Source of the DNA: Lepidurus packardi
Taxonomy: Eukaryota > Arthropoda > Branchiopoda > Notostraca > Triopsidae
Assembly: GCA_023053545.1 (NCBI GenBank)
Contig: JAKZAN010000004.1
Span: 12,802,235-12,866,234 of the forward strand
Direction: 5' to 3'
Length of the DNA stretch: 64,000 nt
This document shows, piece after piece, positions 29,458-42,000 of this stretch (its first letter is position 1; each line of letters opens with the position of its first letter). The notes beneath the pieces were generated by a model. That model had not been told where the DNA came from. It worked only from the letters and a program-made list of their open reading frames with translations, and made no database searches. The translations under genes and the position numbers were made by a program.

Positions 29458-30220
29458 GAGTTCAACTTGTAGACTTTTGACAGATTTTTGGAAAGGACTT
29501 TGGTCAGAAATCTTGACTGCGCTGCACCCGAAATTGCGCCAGGAAAGTGACGCAAAGTTCTATAGGGTTCCATAAGTGCCTACGGATTTTTTCTGTCGTC
29601 GCGTGATAACAAATTTGCCCCTTCAGTAACAAAAAAAGATCAATATTTCTTGGAATTTCTACCATTTTTTGCATGTAAACCAACATTTTAGAACTTTTAC
29701 CTGCGCGTTCATCACCTTATGTTCTCGGTCGTCCTGCCTTGGAATCTTTGGAAAGTAAAATAAAACTTGCAATGTTTTTCATCCAGAAAAAATTCAATAA
29801 AGAAAATAACGCTCTATGTGTAAACACTTTGTCACGAACAAATTCGACGTCAATAAAACTTTTAATGACAGTGTATTTCCTGATGTTCATTTTTGTGTGC
29901 TCTTCTCCAAAGTTTTCTCTTGTTCTAAAACTAAGTCACGTTATGAGCACACTTCCTACGATAAGACTAGACAACAATACAATTAAGAAAAAAAGAAGAA
30001 AACTGTAAAAAAAAACTTCATTTCATTTTTGTATGACCCTCGTAAATGGCACGAATAAAAGTCTTCTTTTAATTTGGAAGGCGAAACAAGCAATTGTGCC
30101 CAATCAGGTTAGACACAGTTCAATAAGGCACGTATATATGCAAGAAAACAAACCTCGTTTGTCCCTTTTTTTTGGTCCCTTGGTTCAGTTTAGAAGTAAA
30201 GGTTTGAAGGGTTTCTCTTG
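29458..30220. other. Convergent 3' UTRs of the calcium channel and PAK genes
   Basis: Plus-strand AATAAA signals for the channel lie at 29759-29764, 29796-29801 and 29852-29857, 300-400 bp past its stop. On the minus strand an ATTAAA at 30073-30068 is about 150 bp past the PAK stop. The two 3' ends are thus close or overlapping. No other gene is seen. Confidence 0.55.
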
Positions 30221-32371
<2,151 letters not shown>

Positions 32372-34047
32372 TTTTTAACGCAACACTACTTTCAATAGTA
32401 ACATGTAAACGAAGACTTAACAGACGTAATAATCAAAGATTACCCAAGAAAAGTCCCGAAAAACAGGTTAACGAAGCCAGACCCCACTTGACGTAAACGA
32501 TGCTTAGTTGAAACGATAAGGCACGCCCCTAATGAAGCTGATAGCTGTTTGTTAAAAATGCCGCTAGGTGGTCACACCATACAGCAAGTTTAATGTCGCC
32601 ACGCCGCTCAGGGTTAATTTCTTAATTTATTTCGAACTCTACCACACAGCTCTACCTGTTGTGGCTCAGAACGAAACCGCTTAACACGAAAAACCTGTAA
32701 ACACAAATGGTATTCAAGGGTTTCTTTCAGAAACCCTTGAATTTAACAACTTAACTTAAAAAATCAGTAATTATCTCTTTGTACCAGGTTTTTTGTCCGC
32801 ATGCAGGGCATCACATTCCATATTATCTAAGACATAGCAGTGACTGTTGATTTGAATACTAACTTTAAATGATGGAAACTAGCTCAGCAGACCTGATTTC
32901 GTGTTGGGTAACTTTTGCAATTCCGGTCACTTTCAAGCACTGGATTAAGCTTGTAGCGGGCGGGCGATGACTGTAGGCTACTCATTCCACTACGGGAAGG
33001 TAAGCTGCTTGGTATGCTCTAAGTGCTCAATCTGCCAAGCAATGAGGAAGAACAAGAACTCCTCCATGGAACGGAAGACATAGAATGAGTAGTTTTCTGA
33101 TGAGTTTATGTTAAAGAAAGGTATAATAGTGGGCTACACAAGTTGAACCCACTCGTGCCAACCATACAGGAGCCGATTGAAACGAAATGAAAGTAACTGG
33201 GTTATGCTGGCTAATTTTTATAGGCCTGTTGCTGCAAAGTTAAACCTATGAAAAATTTATTTTATTTGAGAATTCCATCGAATTTGAATAGCGCGCGTTA
33301 CTGGAAGGGCCGCAAGGGGTGCTTTGCCCAACTTTGCAACTTGCCCAACTTTGTCCAACTTGCAGTCGCGCTGGCAAAGCCGAACGAGTTATATGTTCTG
33401 AAAGAACCTGTTGTTATGCACAACTTACAGAATATTTTTTTTAGCTGAATTTGCGTAACTTACCTTTTTTGCAGTTACGAACAACATTCGTGTTAATTTA
33501 TAAGCACTAACTTAGCTTCATTTGTGAATTTTGTGCGAAGTGTCTTCAGTGTTTTATGTTTTCAGTGCCAAGTTTCACTGAAACGTTTGGGCGTGTAGGT
33601 GTTTTTGAACGTATAAAACGAACGGTTTTGTCAAGTTGAGCTGGACAAGCTCAAACTAGCTGCCGCTGGGTTATTTTTTTTTTCACCTTTTGCCTGCTCC
33701 AGTTGGTAATTATTATTTGAATTTTCAAGGAGAGACATCGTTATTTTTTTTGCCTGTTATGCCAATGAAGCTGAGTGAAAACATGGCTTTGCCACGTGGG
33801 AGTGAATTCACGGCTTCCGTGAAATCGTGTTTTAGACTAGCCCTAACTATAGGTATCGTAATCCAATGCAAAACTAGTACAGAAACAGATATCAACTATT
33901 GTAGACGTACACATCAAACAAAGCTAAGTACAAAACAAAGCAAATCGTTTATTCCCAGACCATATTATTTGGACCTTCCCAGAGAACATCGATTGGACTT
34001 TCAACCGAGAAGGAACTTGTGCCAAACTTCCAATGTGGACGGGCGCC
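32372..34047. other. Intergenic region upstream of PAK, up to the first transposon
   Basis: About 1.7 kb with no recognisable gene. An open frame at plus 33690-34073 (127 codons) resembles nothing known and runs into the transposon end. Short imperfect repeats of CAACTTGCCCAACTT occur at about 33337-33364. The PAK promoter is expected near 32400 but no core element stands out. Confidence 0.5.
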
Positions 34048-34063
34048 TTAAAGGGCAACAGCC
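34048..34063 (+). repeat. Kolobok left TTAA and terminal inverted repeat
   Basis: TTAA followed by AGGGCAACAGCC, the mirror of the right end at 36004-36019. TTAA is the target-site duplication. Confidence 0.85.
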
Positions 34064-34300
34064 TCGGGTATAGCGTATTGATATTTGGATGGATTCTTAT
34101 TGTACACATTATTCTAAAAACGGGAAAATTTGTTTAAAATTTTTCTGACTAGCCGTTCCTGAGTTATGGGCTTGCGAAGTTTTTTGCATTTTCCCGCCAC
34201 GGGCGCGTGACGTAGATAGTGGAGGCGCGGCCCAGGAGCGCTTTGTTATTCACTGGCACTGTATAGACTTCTTCTGTGCTTCCTAAGTTTTAGTGACAAA

Positions 34301-35158
34301 ATGGCAAGTAAGCTGCCATCAGAGTCGATTACTAAAAGTTCTGGTAACCAGTGTGCTGCTTACGGTTGTAAAAACTATGTTACTGCTGGTGTAGGGATGT
34401 ATAAATTCCCAAAAGATGCACAAAGAAGACGGCAATGGGTTTTGCAAGTACAAAGGACTAGGGCTGATTTTGTGGAAGCCCAAATGAGCAAGTGGGTGTC
34501 TCTCTGTGGTGATCATTTCACCGAAGATCAATTCGACAGTAGTGTTGATCGACAGTTAGCAATGGGACTTAGGGCAAAACGTCGTGGTAGGAGTTTGTTG
34601 CCAACCGCTATCCCTACTAAGTTTGATAGGCCGGCTACTGTGTCTGGGGTGCGAAGTCCACCCAAACCTCGGAAAACCTCAGCTATTGAGAAAAGACAAC
34701 GCCATAACGTAAATATACTCCAACGTTTGAAGACCAAATAGGGTAATGACATATGCACGTTTTAGATTATCCAAGAATTGCTGCTTCAAAGCGAAAGTAC
34801 AAGTTCTGTCCCAACAGTTGCCACAAGCACTTGTACGTCAGACTCGGTGCCCGACTTAGTTTTTTCGGAGTCCACACCCGCAATTGATCTGGAAAACAAT
34901 GAAGAAGAAGTGACTTTGGCCGAAGCTAACATGAAAGATTTCTCTTGTCAATTTTCCGGAGTTGAAATGGCAGACTTTTCTTGTCAGTTCTCCGGTATGA
35001 CGACCCAAGACTTCTCTTGTCAGTTTCCTGAGGACGGGCTACTTTTGCCGGTAAATAGGATACCAATGCATATCAAACGTTCTAAATTGGAGAAACTATA
35101 TGTAGGAAAAGAACCCGCTTCCAAGAAGCAGTACCTTTACCTCAGAAAACCTGAATAG
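34301..35158 (+). CDS. THAP-domain protein of the Kolobok element (N-terminal part)
   Basis: Two exons, 34301-34708 and 34766-35158, about 266 codons to a TAG. Residues 17 to about 90 form a C2CH THAP DNA-binding zinc domain (CAAYGCKNY, later WVSLCGDHFTEDQF), with FPKDAQRRRQWV in the usual place. THAP domains bind the element ends in P, Kolobok and related transposases. The second exon ends with three tandem DFSCQFSG-like repeats (about 34938-35030), then a charged stretch. Coding-like sequence continues past the stop in another frame (acidic GYPFDDDVDFEPDDEYEDTE, about 35180-35250), so the protein seems cut short by a frame change near 35130-35150. Confidence 0.75.
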
Positions 35159-35369
35159 TACCCTAACTGAACAGGGCTATCCCTTTGACGACGATGTAGA
35201 TTTTGAACCGGACGACGAATACGAGGACACGGAATCGGACATTTCACCCGTGAAAGAGTAAATTATATTGATCCAAGAATGTATTCTATATAAAGGCATT
35301 TACTTCTAGGGAACAAGCTAGCTCTCCAATTCCACCTTTTGATCAAAGAAACAAAGAACGCAAATTTAT

Positions 35370-35670
35370 GGTTTCGAGAGTCAGTTGCGAACTCTCTTTG
35401 ATCTTTGTTTTTACTGCCGGGCAAAAAACACGCGGATCGATTTGAAACTCACAGGGAGTTGTCTCCTAGTTGAACAAAAATGCTTGGATTGCGACCGTAA
35501 TTGGTAACTATCTGGTAGCAATTTTGAAATACGGTAACCTGCTGAACTATATTAGGTCGTGGAAGTCACAACCTTACATAAAGAGACATGCAGTAGGAAA
35601 TATTCTGTTGTCGGCCGGAATTCTCACTTCTGGTCTGTCACCGAAGAAGGTTGTTCGCTTGACGAAATCG
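35370..35670 (+). pseudogene. Kolobok transposase central fragment, decayed
   Basis: Translating 35370-35495 gives FESQLRTLFDLCFYC, CLLVEQKCLDCDRNW, and in a shifted frame WKSQPYIKRHAVGNILLSAG. This zinc-ribbon-like pattern followed by W-SQP and AGN-LLSA is one I recall from THAP-bearing transposase-like proteins in animals. Frame changes and stops separate the pieces, and no DDE segment follows. An AT-only stretch begins at 35696. Confidence 0.55.
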
Positions 35671-35695
35671 ATTGTATGGAAATGGAAAATATTGT

Positions 35696-35779
35696 TTATA
35701 TATTTATATTATTTATTTATTTATATTTATTATTTATATTTATATATATTTTAAATATTGTTTTATATTTTAATATTGG
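35696..35779. repeat. AT-rich simple repeat (TATTTA-type)
   Basis: About 84 bp almost entirely A and T, mostly TATTTAT and TTATATT units, inside the Kolobok element where its catalytic region would be expected. It probably marks the internal deletion or a later expansion. Confidence 0.7.
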
Positions 35780-36379
35780 AAAATACACACGGTCAGCTGA
35801 GCGCCCAGGAAGCTTAGCCCTCCACTATCTACGTCATCAAGGCCACGTGACCGCGTTGGCCAATGGCAAAATATGTATCGTTTGAATTTTAGACTTCTTA
35901 TTTTCTTTTTATCTAGGTTATGTTTTCGCGTATGATAAAAAGACCCATAAAGTTAGAAAATATATTTGTTACTCCTTTTAATAAGACAAAATTGTTTTTT
36001 GGTGGCTATTGCCCTTTAAGGGTGGTTCACACTACCATTCAAAATCAAAAATCACCAGTGAAAATCAAGAAAATCACTGACTTGAGGCGTGGTTTGGTCT
36101 GACTTGGTCTGACTTGTGCCATTCAAATAAGATTGAATTTGGGTCCTTTGACTGTTGTGATTTGTGTGACTTGCCACATTGCCAAGGAAAATTGTATGAA
36201 AAACATGCAGGAAACTTTGGTTTTTGAGCAGCTAAATAATAAATAAAACTGTAAAAAGCTATCCAGATTTACTGAATTAATATAATAAAGTTTTATGTTG
36301 CAGCCAAAACAACTTGCGCTCAACGGCAACGCCACGTTTTCGGGATAAAAAAAAGCAGGAAAAGCAAGAAGAAAACAAA

Positions 36380-37373
36380 ATGCAAGACTCGGACAAATTT
36401 CGCTTAATTGAAAGTGTCCGGAATTATCCCGCTATTTATAGGCTTTCGTGTACCGAGTACAAAGATGCTTCTGTTAAAAAAAATTGCTGGGAAAAAGTCA
36501 GCGATGAAGTTGGTTTTCCAGGTAAGCATATAATAATATCCTCCAAATTCCTTATATTAAACGTTCAATTGCAGCGCCTGCTTGCAAGTCCGCGTGGGAG
36601 GTTTTGCGGAACAATTATATGCGAGCTAAGCGTGCTGTTAAAAACATCCCAAGTGGGAGTGCTGGTACAAAAAAGAAACCTTGGATATTTTTGGAACCTC
36701 TATCATTCGTAGACGACTATCCATCCATGGAGTACGTATAATGGACGTAGCTGGCAATTTTACGAACTAATCTTTATAGGACCACTTCCAACTTTGAGGA
36801 TGAACTATATTACATCGAAGAAAGTAGTTCAGAGCAATGTACAACTCCTGTTCCGTTTTGCCAAACTCCGGTTTCCTTGTGCTCTATTTCATCGGAGGAC
36901 CATCAGGAGTTGTCTTGTAAGTCATAAACCATAAACCGCATTTGTTGTATGTCAAAAAAATTTTATTCATAGCTGCTAGTCGGATTAGTACACCCACTAC
37001 ATCATTGGCTGACGTTGAATCTGCTAGTCAACTGGGTTCCCGTAAGTCTCAGTTCATTGCCTGAATCTAAAACTTTAATTATTCACTTTTAGGCAAAAGA
37101 GCCAAACTTACAGCAACTTCCACCATAGATCGGTTTGTTTCTTCGTCAGAAAACAACTCGAAGAAACTAACTGAAACGGCGTGTGCCCTATCAGCCTCCG
37201 TGGCATCTGCTTTAGCTGGAACACGAACTCCGTCCGATTCAGAAGCATTTGGTCAGCACATTGCGAAACAACTGGAGCGATTAGGTGTTCCAACCAGGGC
37301 AATGGCTATGTTGAAGATGAGCGAGATTGCTTTCTTGGCCACAATTGGTGAACTTGCACTACAGACGCCATAA
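36380..37373 (+). CDS. MADF/Myb-SANT-like DNA-binding protein of the Harbinger element
   Basis: Five exons, 36380-36521, 36575-36731, 36780-36916, 36973-37041 and 37093-37373, giving 261 aa plus TAA in one frame. Residues 4 to about 95 are a MADF domain: FRLIESVRNYPAIYRLSC, NCWEKVSDEVGFP, ACKSAWEVLRNNYMRAKRAV, KPWIFLEPLSFVDDYPSM. The C-terminus (FGQHIAKQLERLGVPTRAMA) is BESS-like. In PIF/Harbinger elements such a protein helps nuclear entry and end binding of the nuclease. It converges with the nuclease gene. Confidence 0.85.
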
Positions 37374-37538
37374 AATTTTGTGAATAGCGAATTACAACTT
37401 TTTAAAGAAAACATCTTGTTGTACATTAAATTCTTTCGATGTGTCGGACATGTCGAAACGAAAATGTAGAATCGAATTTTTCTATCACATATTCTTGATT
37501 GTATTCTCCTCCTTCGTACGAGCAGTGACAAGTATGCA

Positions 37539-38970
37539 CTATTTGTACACGGTCTGTGTGACAATACGAAGCTGCCATGGGACAGCGCCTGCTTCACTGC
37601 AGAAGAAATTTTTCAGCTCATCTCTGATTTCACCAGCTTTTTTCTGGTACCGGTTGGACATGTTCGTCGCCATATTATCCAGACTTTCTTCGGCAGCTGC
37701 AGCTCGCCAGTCACCCGGGATTATTTCGTGCGTTTCAGGGTTTTCTCCGTCCACGAACGATGGGGGACAGTAAGCTCTGGTTGTACTATCACGCTGCAAA
37801 AAATTATGCAGGGAACAGCAAGCCAGAATCACATTCCTTGTATTCTTCAGTGAACAGTTGATCTCTGTTTTTAGGACACGCCAACGTGCGACAAGTATCC
37901 CAAAGGTATTTTCAATGATTCTCCTCGCACGTGAAAGCCTAATTGAATGAAAGCTCAATTGAATTATTGTACAAGTATTACAATTCAGAACCTAACCTGT
38001 AATTGAAGATCCGTTGTTCCAAGGTTAGGTTACCACCATAGGGCTTCATAAGATTCGGCTTTAGTGGGAATGCGTCATCTCCAATGAGCATTGGAGGAAC
38101 TTCAATTGCGGTACCGGGAAGATTTCTTTGTTCTGGAAGATCAAGCGTACCAGAAAGGAACTGCCTTCCAAAGGTAGAGTTCGGGAAAACGCTGCTGTCG
38201 CCGAGGCGACCAGGTGCGCCAACATCAACCATCAGGAAACGATATTCCACATCGCATACACCAAGAAGGACCAGACTATAATATTTCTTATAGTTGAAAT
38301 AATCGGATCCTGACTTGGGTGGGCACATAATGCGAACATGCTTCCCGTCAATAGACCCAAAGCAATTGGGGAAATTCCATAACTCCCAGAACTTGTTCAT
38401 TGAGGCAGCGTACATCTGCTGGGTTGGTTTGGGAATGAATTTTGCTCCCACTCTTTTCCAAATTACAAGAGACGTTTGCGAGAGTATTTCGGAAACCGTG
38501 GATCGGCCTAGTCGGAATTGATTAATTTAGATTTTTAATAGTCAATACAACATACCTAAGCGAAATTGGTAAGACAGTGACCTTTGACTTTCACCAGTGG
38601 ATAGAAAACGTAGCGTTACTACTAGTCTTTCTTCGGGGGATACAGGTTTTCTAAGCTTTGTTGTCCTCTTTTCGATGTCGTTCTTCACGAGGTCCAATAG
38701 CTCGAAGTAGTGAGTTTTAGTCATCCGCACATAGTTGAAAAAGTATTTCTCGTCAATGGCCATTAACTTCGCAAACACGGTGGTGAAGTTCCCAGAAATT
38801 TGCCGGTCCAGAAGGAATGGACGCACCCACAAAACTCTCCGTTTTTTCCGTCTTTGCCTTTCAAGTTCACGTTCAGTTACTTTCAAAGTTACAACGTTAT
38901 CTCCATGAACTTCAGCTGACAGCAATAAAGCAAAGGCTGCCACTGCACTCTGCAAAATCAGTTTGTTCAT
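37539..38970 (-). CDS. Harbinger-type DDE transposase (HARBI1-like, DDE_Tnp_4)
   Basis: Three exons on the minus strand, 38970-38556, 38507-37997 and 37938-37539, making 441 aa plus stop without interruption. Order: N-terminal helix region; a helix-turn-helix near 125-155 (SLSYQFRLGRSTVSEIL); then the nuclease with the catalytic triad in family motifs: first Asp in FGSIDGKHVRIMCPP, second Asp in VDVGAPGRLGDSSVFPNS, Glu in RARRIIENTFGILVARWRVL. LIGDDAFPL and LHNFL are also typical. The ATG at 38970 is chosen because the in-frame ATG at 39033 lies inside the satellite unit. The 181-bp satellite begins 52 bp upstream of this start. Confidence 0.92.
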
Positions 38971-39022
38971 TCTTTTTCCGAGTTCTGTAATACGAAAAGA
39001 AAATATAGGAAATGAAAACCTA

Positions 39023-42000
39023 ATGACTGTCACGGTATTTTGTCAAGTTCTCAACCTAACCGCGTAGCCTAACCTCGTAGCCTAACCTAACGTAGCCGAA
39101 GCTAACCGCACCGAAGATGTGTATTTTTTGCTTCTAGCAGATTTGTTTGAATTCACAGGGCGAAAAGTCAGAGAGAATAACTGTCTTAAATTGTTCAAAG
39201 AACATGACTGTCACGGTATTTTTTCAAGTTCTCAACCTAACCGCGTAGCCTAACCTCGTAGCCTAACCTAACGTAGCCGAAGCTAACCGCACCGAAGATG
39301 TGTATTTTTTGCTTCTAGCAGATTTGTTTGAAGTCACAGGGCGAAAAGTCAGAGAGAATAACTGTCTTAAATTGTTCAAAGAACATGACTGTCACGGTAT
39401 TTTTTCAAGTTCTCAACCTAACCGCGTAGCCTAACCTCGTAGCCTAACCTAACGTAGCCGAAGCTAACCGCACCGAAGATGTGTATTTTTTGCTTCTAGC
39501 AGATTTGTTTGAAGTCACAGGGCGAAAAGTCAGAGAGAATAACTGTCTTAAATTGTTCAAAGAACATGACTGTCACGGTATTTTTTCAAGTTCTCAACCT
39601 AACCGCGTAGCCTAACCTCGTAGCCTAACCTAACGTAGCCGAAGCTAACCGCACCGAAGATGTGTATTTTTTGCTTCTAGCAGATTTGTTTGAAGTCACA
39701 GGGCGAAAAGTCAGAGAGAATAACTGTCTTAAATTGTTCAAAGAACATGACTGTCACGGTATTTTTTCAAGTTCTCAACCTAACCGCGTAGCCTAACCTC
39801 GTAGCCTAACCTAACGTAGCCGAAGCTAACCGCACCGAAGATGTGTATTTTTTGCTTCTAGCAGATTTGTTTGAAGTCACAGGGCGAAAAGTCAGAGAGA
39901 ATAACTGTCTTAAATTGTTCAAAGAACATGACTGTCACGGTATTTTTTCAAGTTCTCAACCTAACCGCGTAGCCTAACCTCGTAGCCTAACCTAACGTAG
40001 CCGAAGCTAACCGCACCGAAGATGTGTATTTTTTGCTTCTAGCAGATTTGTTTGAAGTCACAGGGCGAAAAGTCAGAGAGAATAACTGTCTTAAATTGTT
40101 CAAAGAACATGACTGTCACGGTATTTTTTCAAGTTCTCAACCTAACCGCGTAGCCTAACCTCGTAGCCTAACCTAACGTAGCCGAAGCTAACCGCACCGA
40201 AGATGTGTATTTTTTGCTTCTAGCAGATTTGTTTGAAGTCACAGGGCGAAAAGTCAGAGAGAATAACTGTCTTAAATTGTTCAAAGAACATGACTGTCAC
40301 GGTATTTTTTCAAGTTCTCAACCTAACCGCGTAGCCTAACCTCGTAGCCTAACCTAACGTAGCCGAAGCTAACCGCACCGAAGATGTGTATTTTTTGCTT
40401 CTAGCAGATTTGTTTGAAGTCACAGGGCGAAAAGTCAGAGAGAATAACTGTCTTAAATTGTTCAAAGAACATGACTGTCACGGTATTTTTTCAAGTTCTC
40501 AACCTAACCGCGTAGCCTAACCTCGTAGCCTAACCTAACGTAGCCGAAGCTAACCGCACCGAAGATGTGTATTTTTTGCTTCTAGCAGATTTGTTTGAAG
40601 TCACAGGGCGAAAAGTCAGAGAGAATAACTGTCTTAAATTGTTCAAAGAACATGACTGTCACGGTATTTTTTCAAGTTCTCAACCTAACCGCGTAGCCTA
40701 ACCTCGTAGCCTAACCTAACGTAGCCGAAGCTAACCGCACCGAAGATGTGTATTTTTTGCTTCTAGCAGATTTGTTTGAAGTCACAGGGCGAAAAGTCAG
40801 AGAGAATAACTGTCTTAAATTGTTCAAAGAACATGACTGTCACGGTATTTTTTCAAGTTCTCAACCTAACCGCGTAGCCTAACCTCGTAGCCTAACCTAA
40901 CGTAGCCGAAGCTAACCGCACCGAAGATGTGTATTTTTTGCTTCTAGCAGATTTGTTTGAAGTCACAGGGCGAAAAGTCAGAGAGAATAACTGTCTTAAA
41001 TTGTTCAAAGAACATGACTGTCACGGTATTTTTTCAAGTTCTCAACCTAACCGCGTAGCCTAACCTCGTAGCCTAACCTAACGTAGCCGAAGCTAACCGC
41101 ACCGAAGATGTGTATTTTTTGCTTCTAGCAGATTTGTTTGAAGTCACAGGGCGAAAAGTCAGAGAGAATAACTGTCTTAAATTGTTCAAAGAACATGACT
41201 GTCACGGTATTTTTTCAAGTTCTCAACCTAACCGCGTAGCCTAACCTCGTAGCCTAACCTAACGTAGCCGAAGCTAACCGCACCGAAGATGTGTATTTTT
41301 TGCTTCTAGCAGATTTGTTTGAAGTCACAGGGCGAAAAGTCAGAGAGAATAACTGTCTTAAATTGTTCAAAGAACATGACTGTCACGGTATTTTTTCAAG
41401 TTCTCAACCTAACCGCGTAGCCTAACCTCGTAGCCTAACCTAACGTAGCCGAAGCTAACCGCACCGAAGATGTGTATTTTTTGCTTCTAGCAGATTTGTT
41501 TGAAGTCACAGGGCGAAAAGTCAGAGAGAATAACTGTCTTAAATTGTTCAAAGAACATGACTGTCACGGTATTTTTTCAAGTTCTCAACCTAACCGCGTA
41601 GCCTAACCTCGTAGCCTAACCTAACGTAGCCGAAGCTAACCGCACCGAAGATGTGTATTTTTTGCTTCTAGCAGATTTGTTTGAAGTCACAGGGCGAAAA
41701 GTCAGAGAGAATAACTGTCTTAAATTGTTCAAAGAACATGACTGTCACGGTATTTTTTCAAGTTCTCAACCTAACCGCGTAGCCTAACCTCGTAGCCTAA
41801 CCTAACGTAGCCGAAGCTAACCGCACCGAAGATGTGTATTTTTTGCTTCTAGCAGATTTGTTTGAAGTCACAGGGCGAAAAGTCAGAGAGAATAACTGTC
41901 TTAAATTGTTCAAAGAACATGACTGTCACGGTATTTTTTCAAGTTCTCAACCTAACCGCGTAGCCTAACCTCGTAGCCTAACCTAACGTAGCCGAAGCTA

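Larger units (their letters stand above)
34052..36015. mobile_element. Kolobok-type DNA transposon, internally deleted, 1964 bp
   Basis: The ends are inverted: AGGGCAACAGCC at 34052 and GGCTATTGCCCT ending at 36015, with one mismatch in 12. Each is flanked by TTAA (34048-34051 and 36016-36019), the target duplication of the Kolobok superfamily. An 18-bp inverted match (34208-34225 and 35819-35836) lies about 160-200 bp inside each end, suggesting longer, diverged termini. The cargo is a THAP protein, also a Kolobok trait. The DDE catalytic part is missing, so the copy is not autonomous. Confidence 0.85.
36020..39022. mobile_element. PIF/Harbinger DNA transposon with two open genes, right end not found
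   Basis: It carries the two genes that define the superfamily, in convergent order: a MADF (Myb/SANT-like) protein at 36380-37373 and a DDE nuclease at 38970-37539, with 165 bp between the stops. The left end is probably GGGTGGTTCACACTACC at 36020, directly after TTAA. No matching inverted copy appears before the satellite begins at 39023; the nearest candidate, GTGCCACCC at 51062-51070, lies beyond the satellite and the hAT element and is weak. Both genes are uninterrupted, so the insertion looks fairly young. Confidence 0.75.

Noticed and set aside
33690-34073. 127-codon plus-strand ORF
   Set aside because: Runs across the Kolobok boundary into the element end and resembles nothing known.
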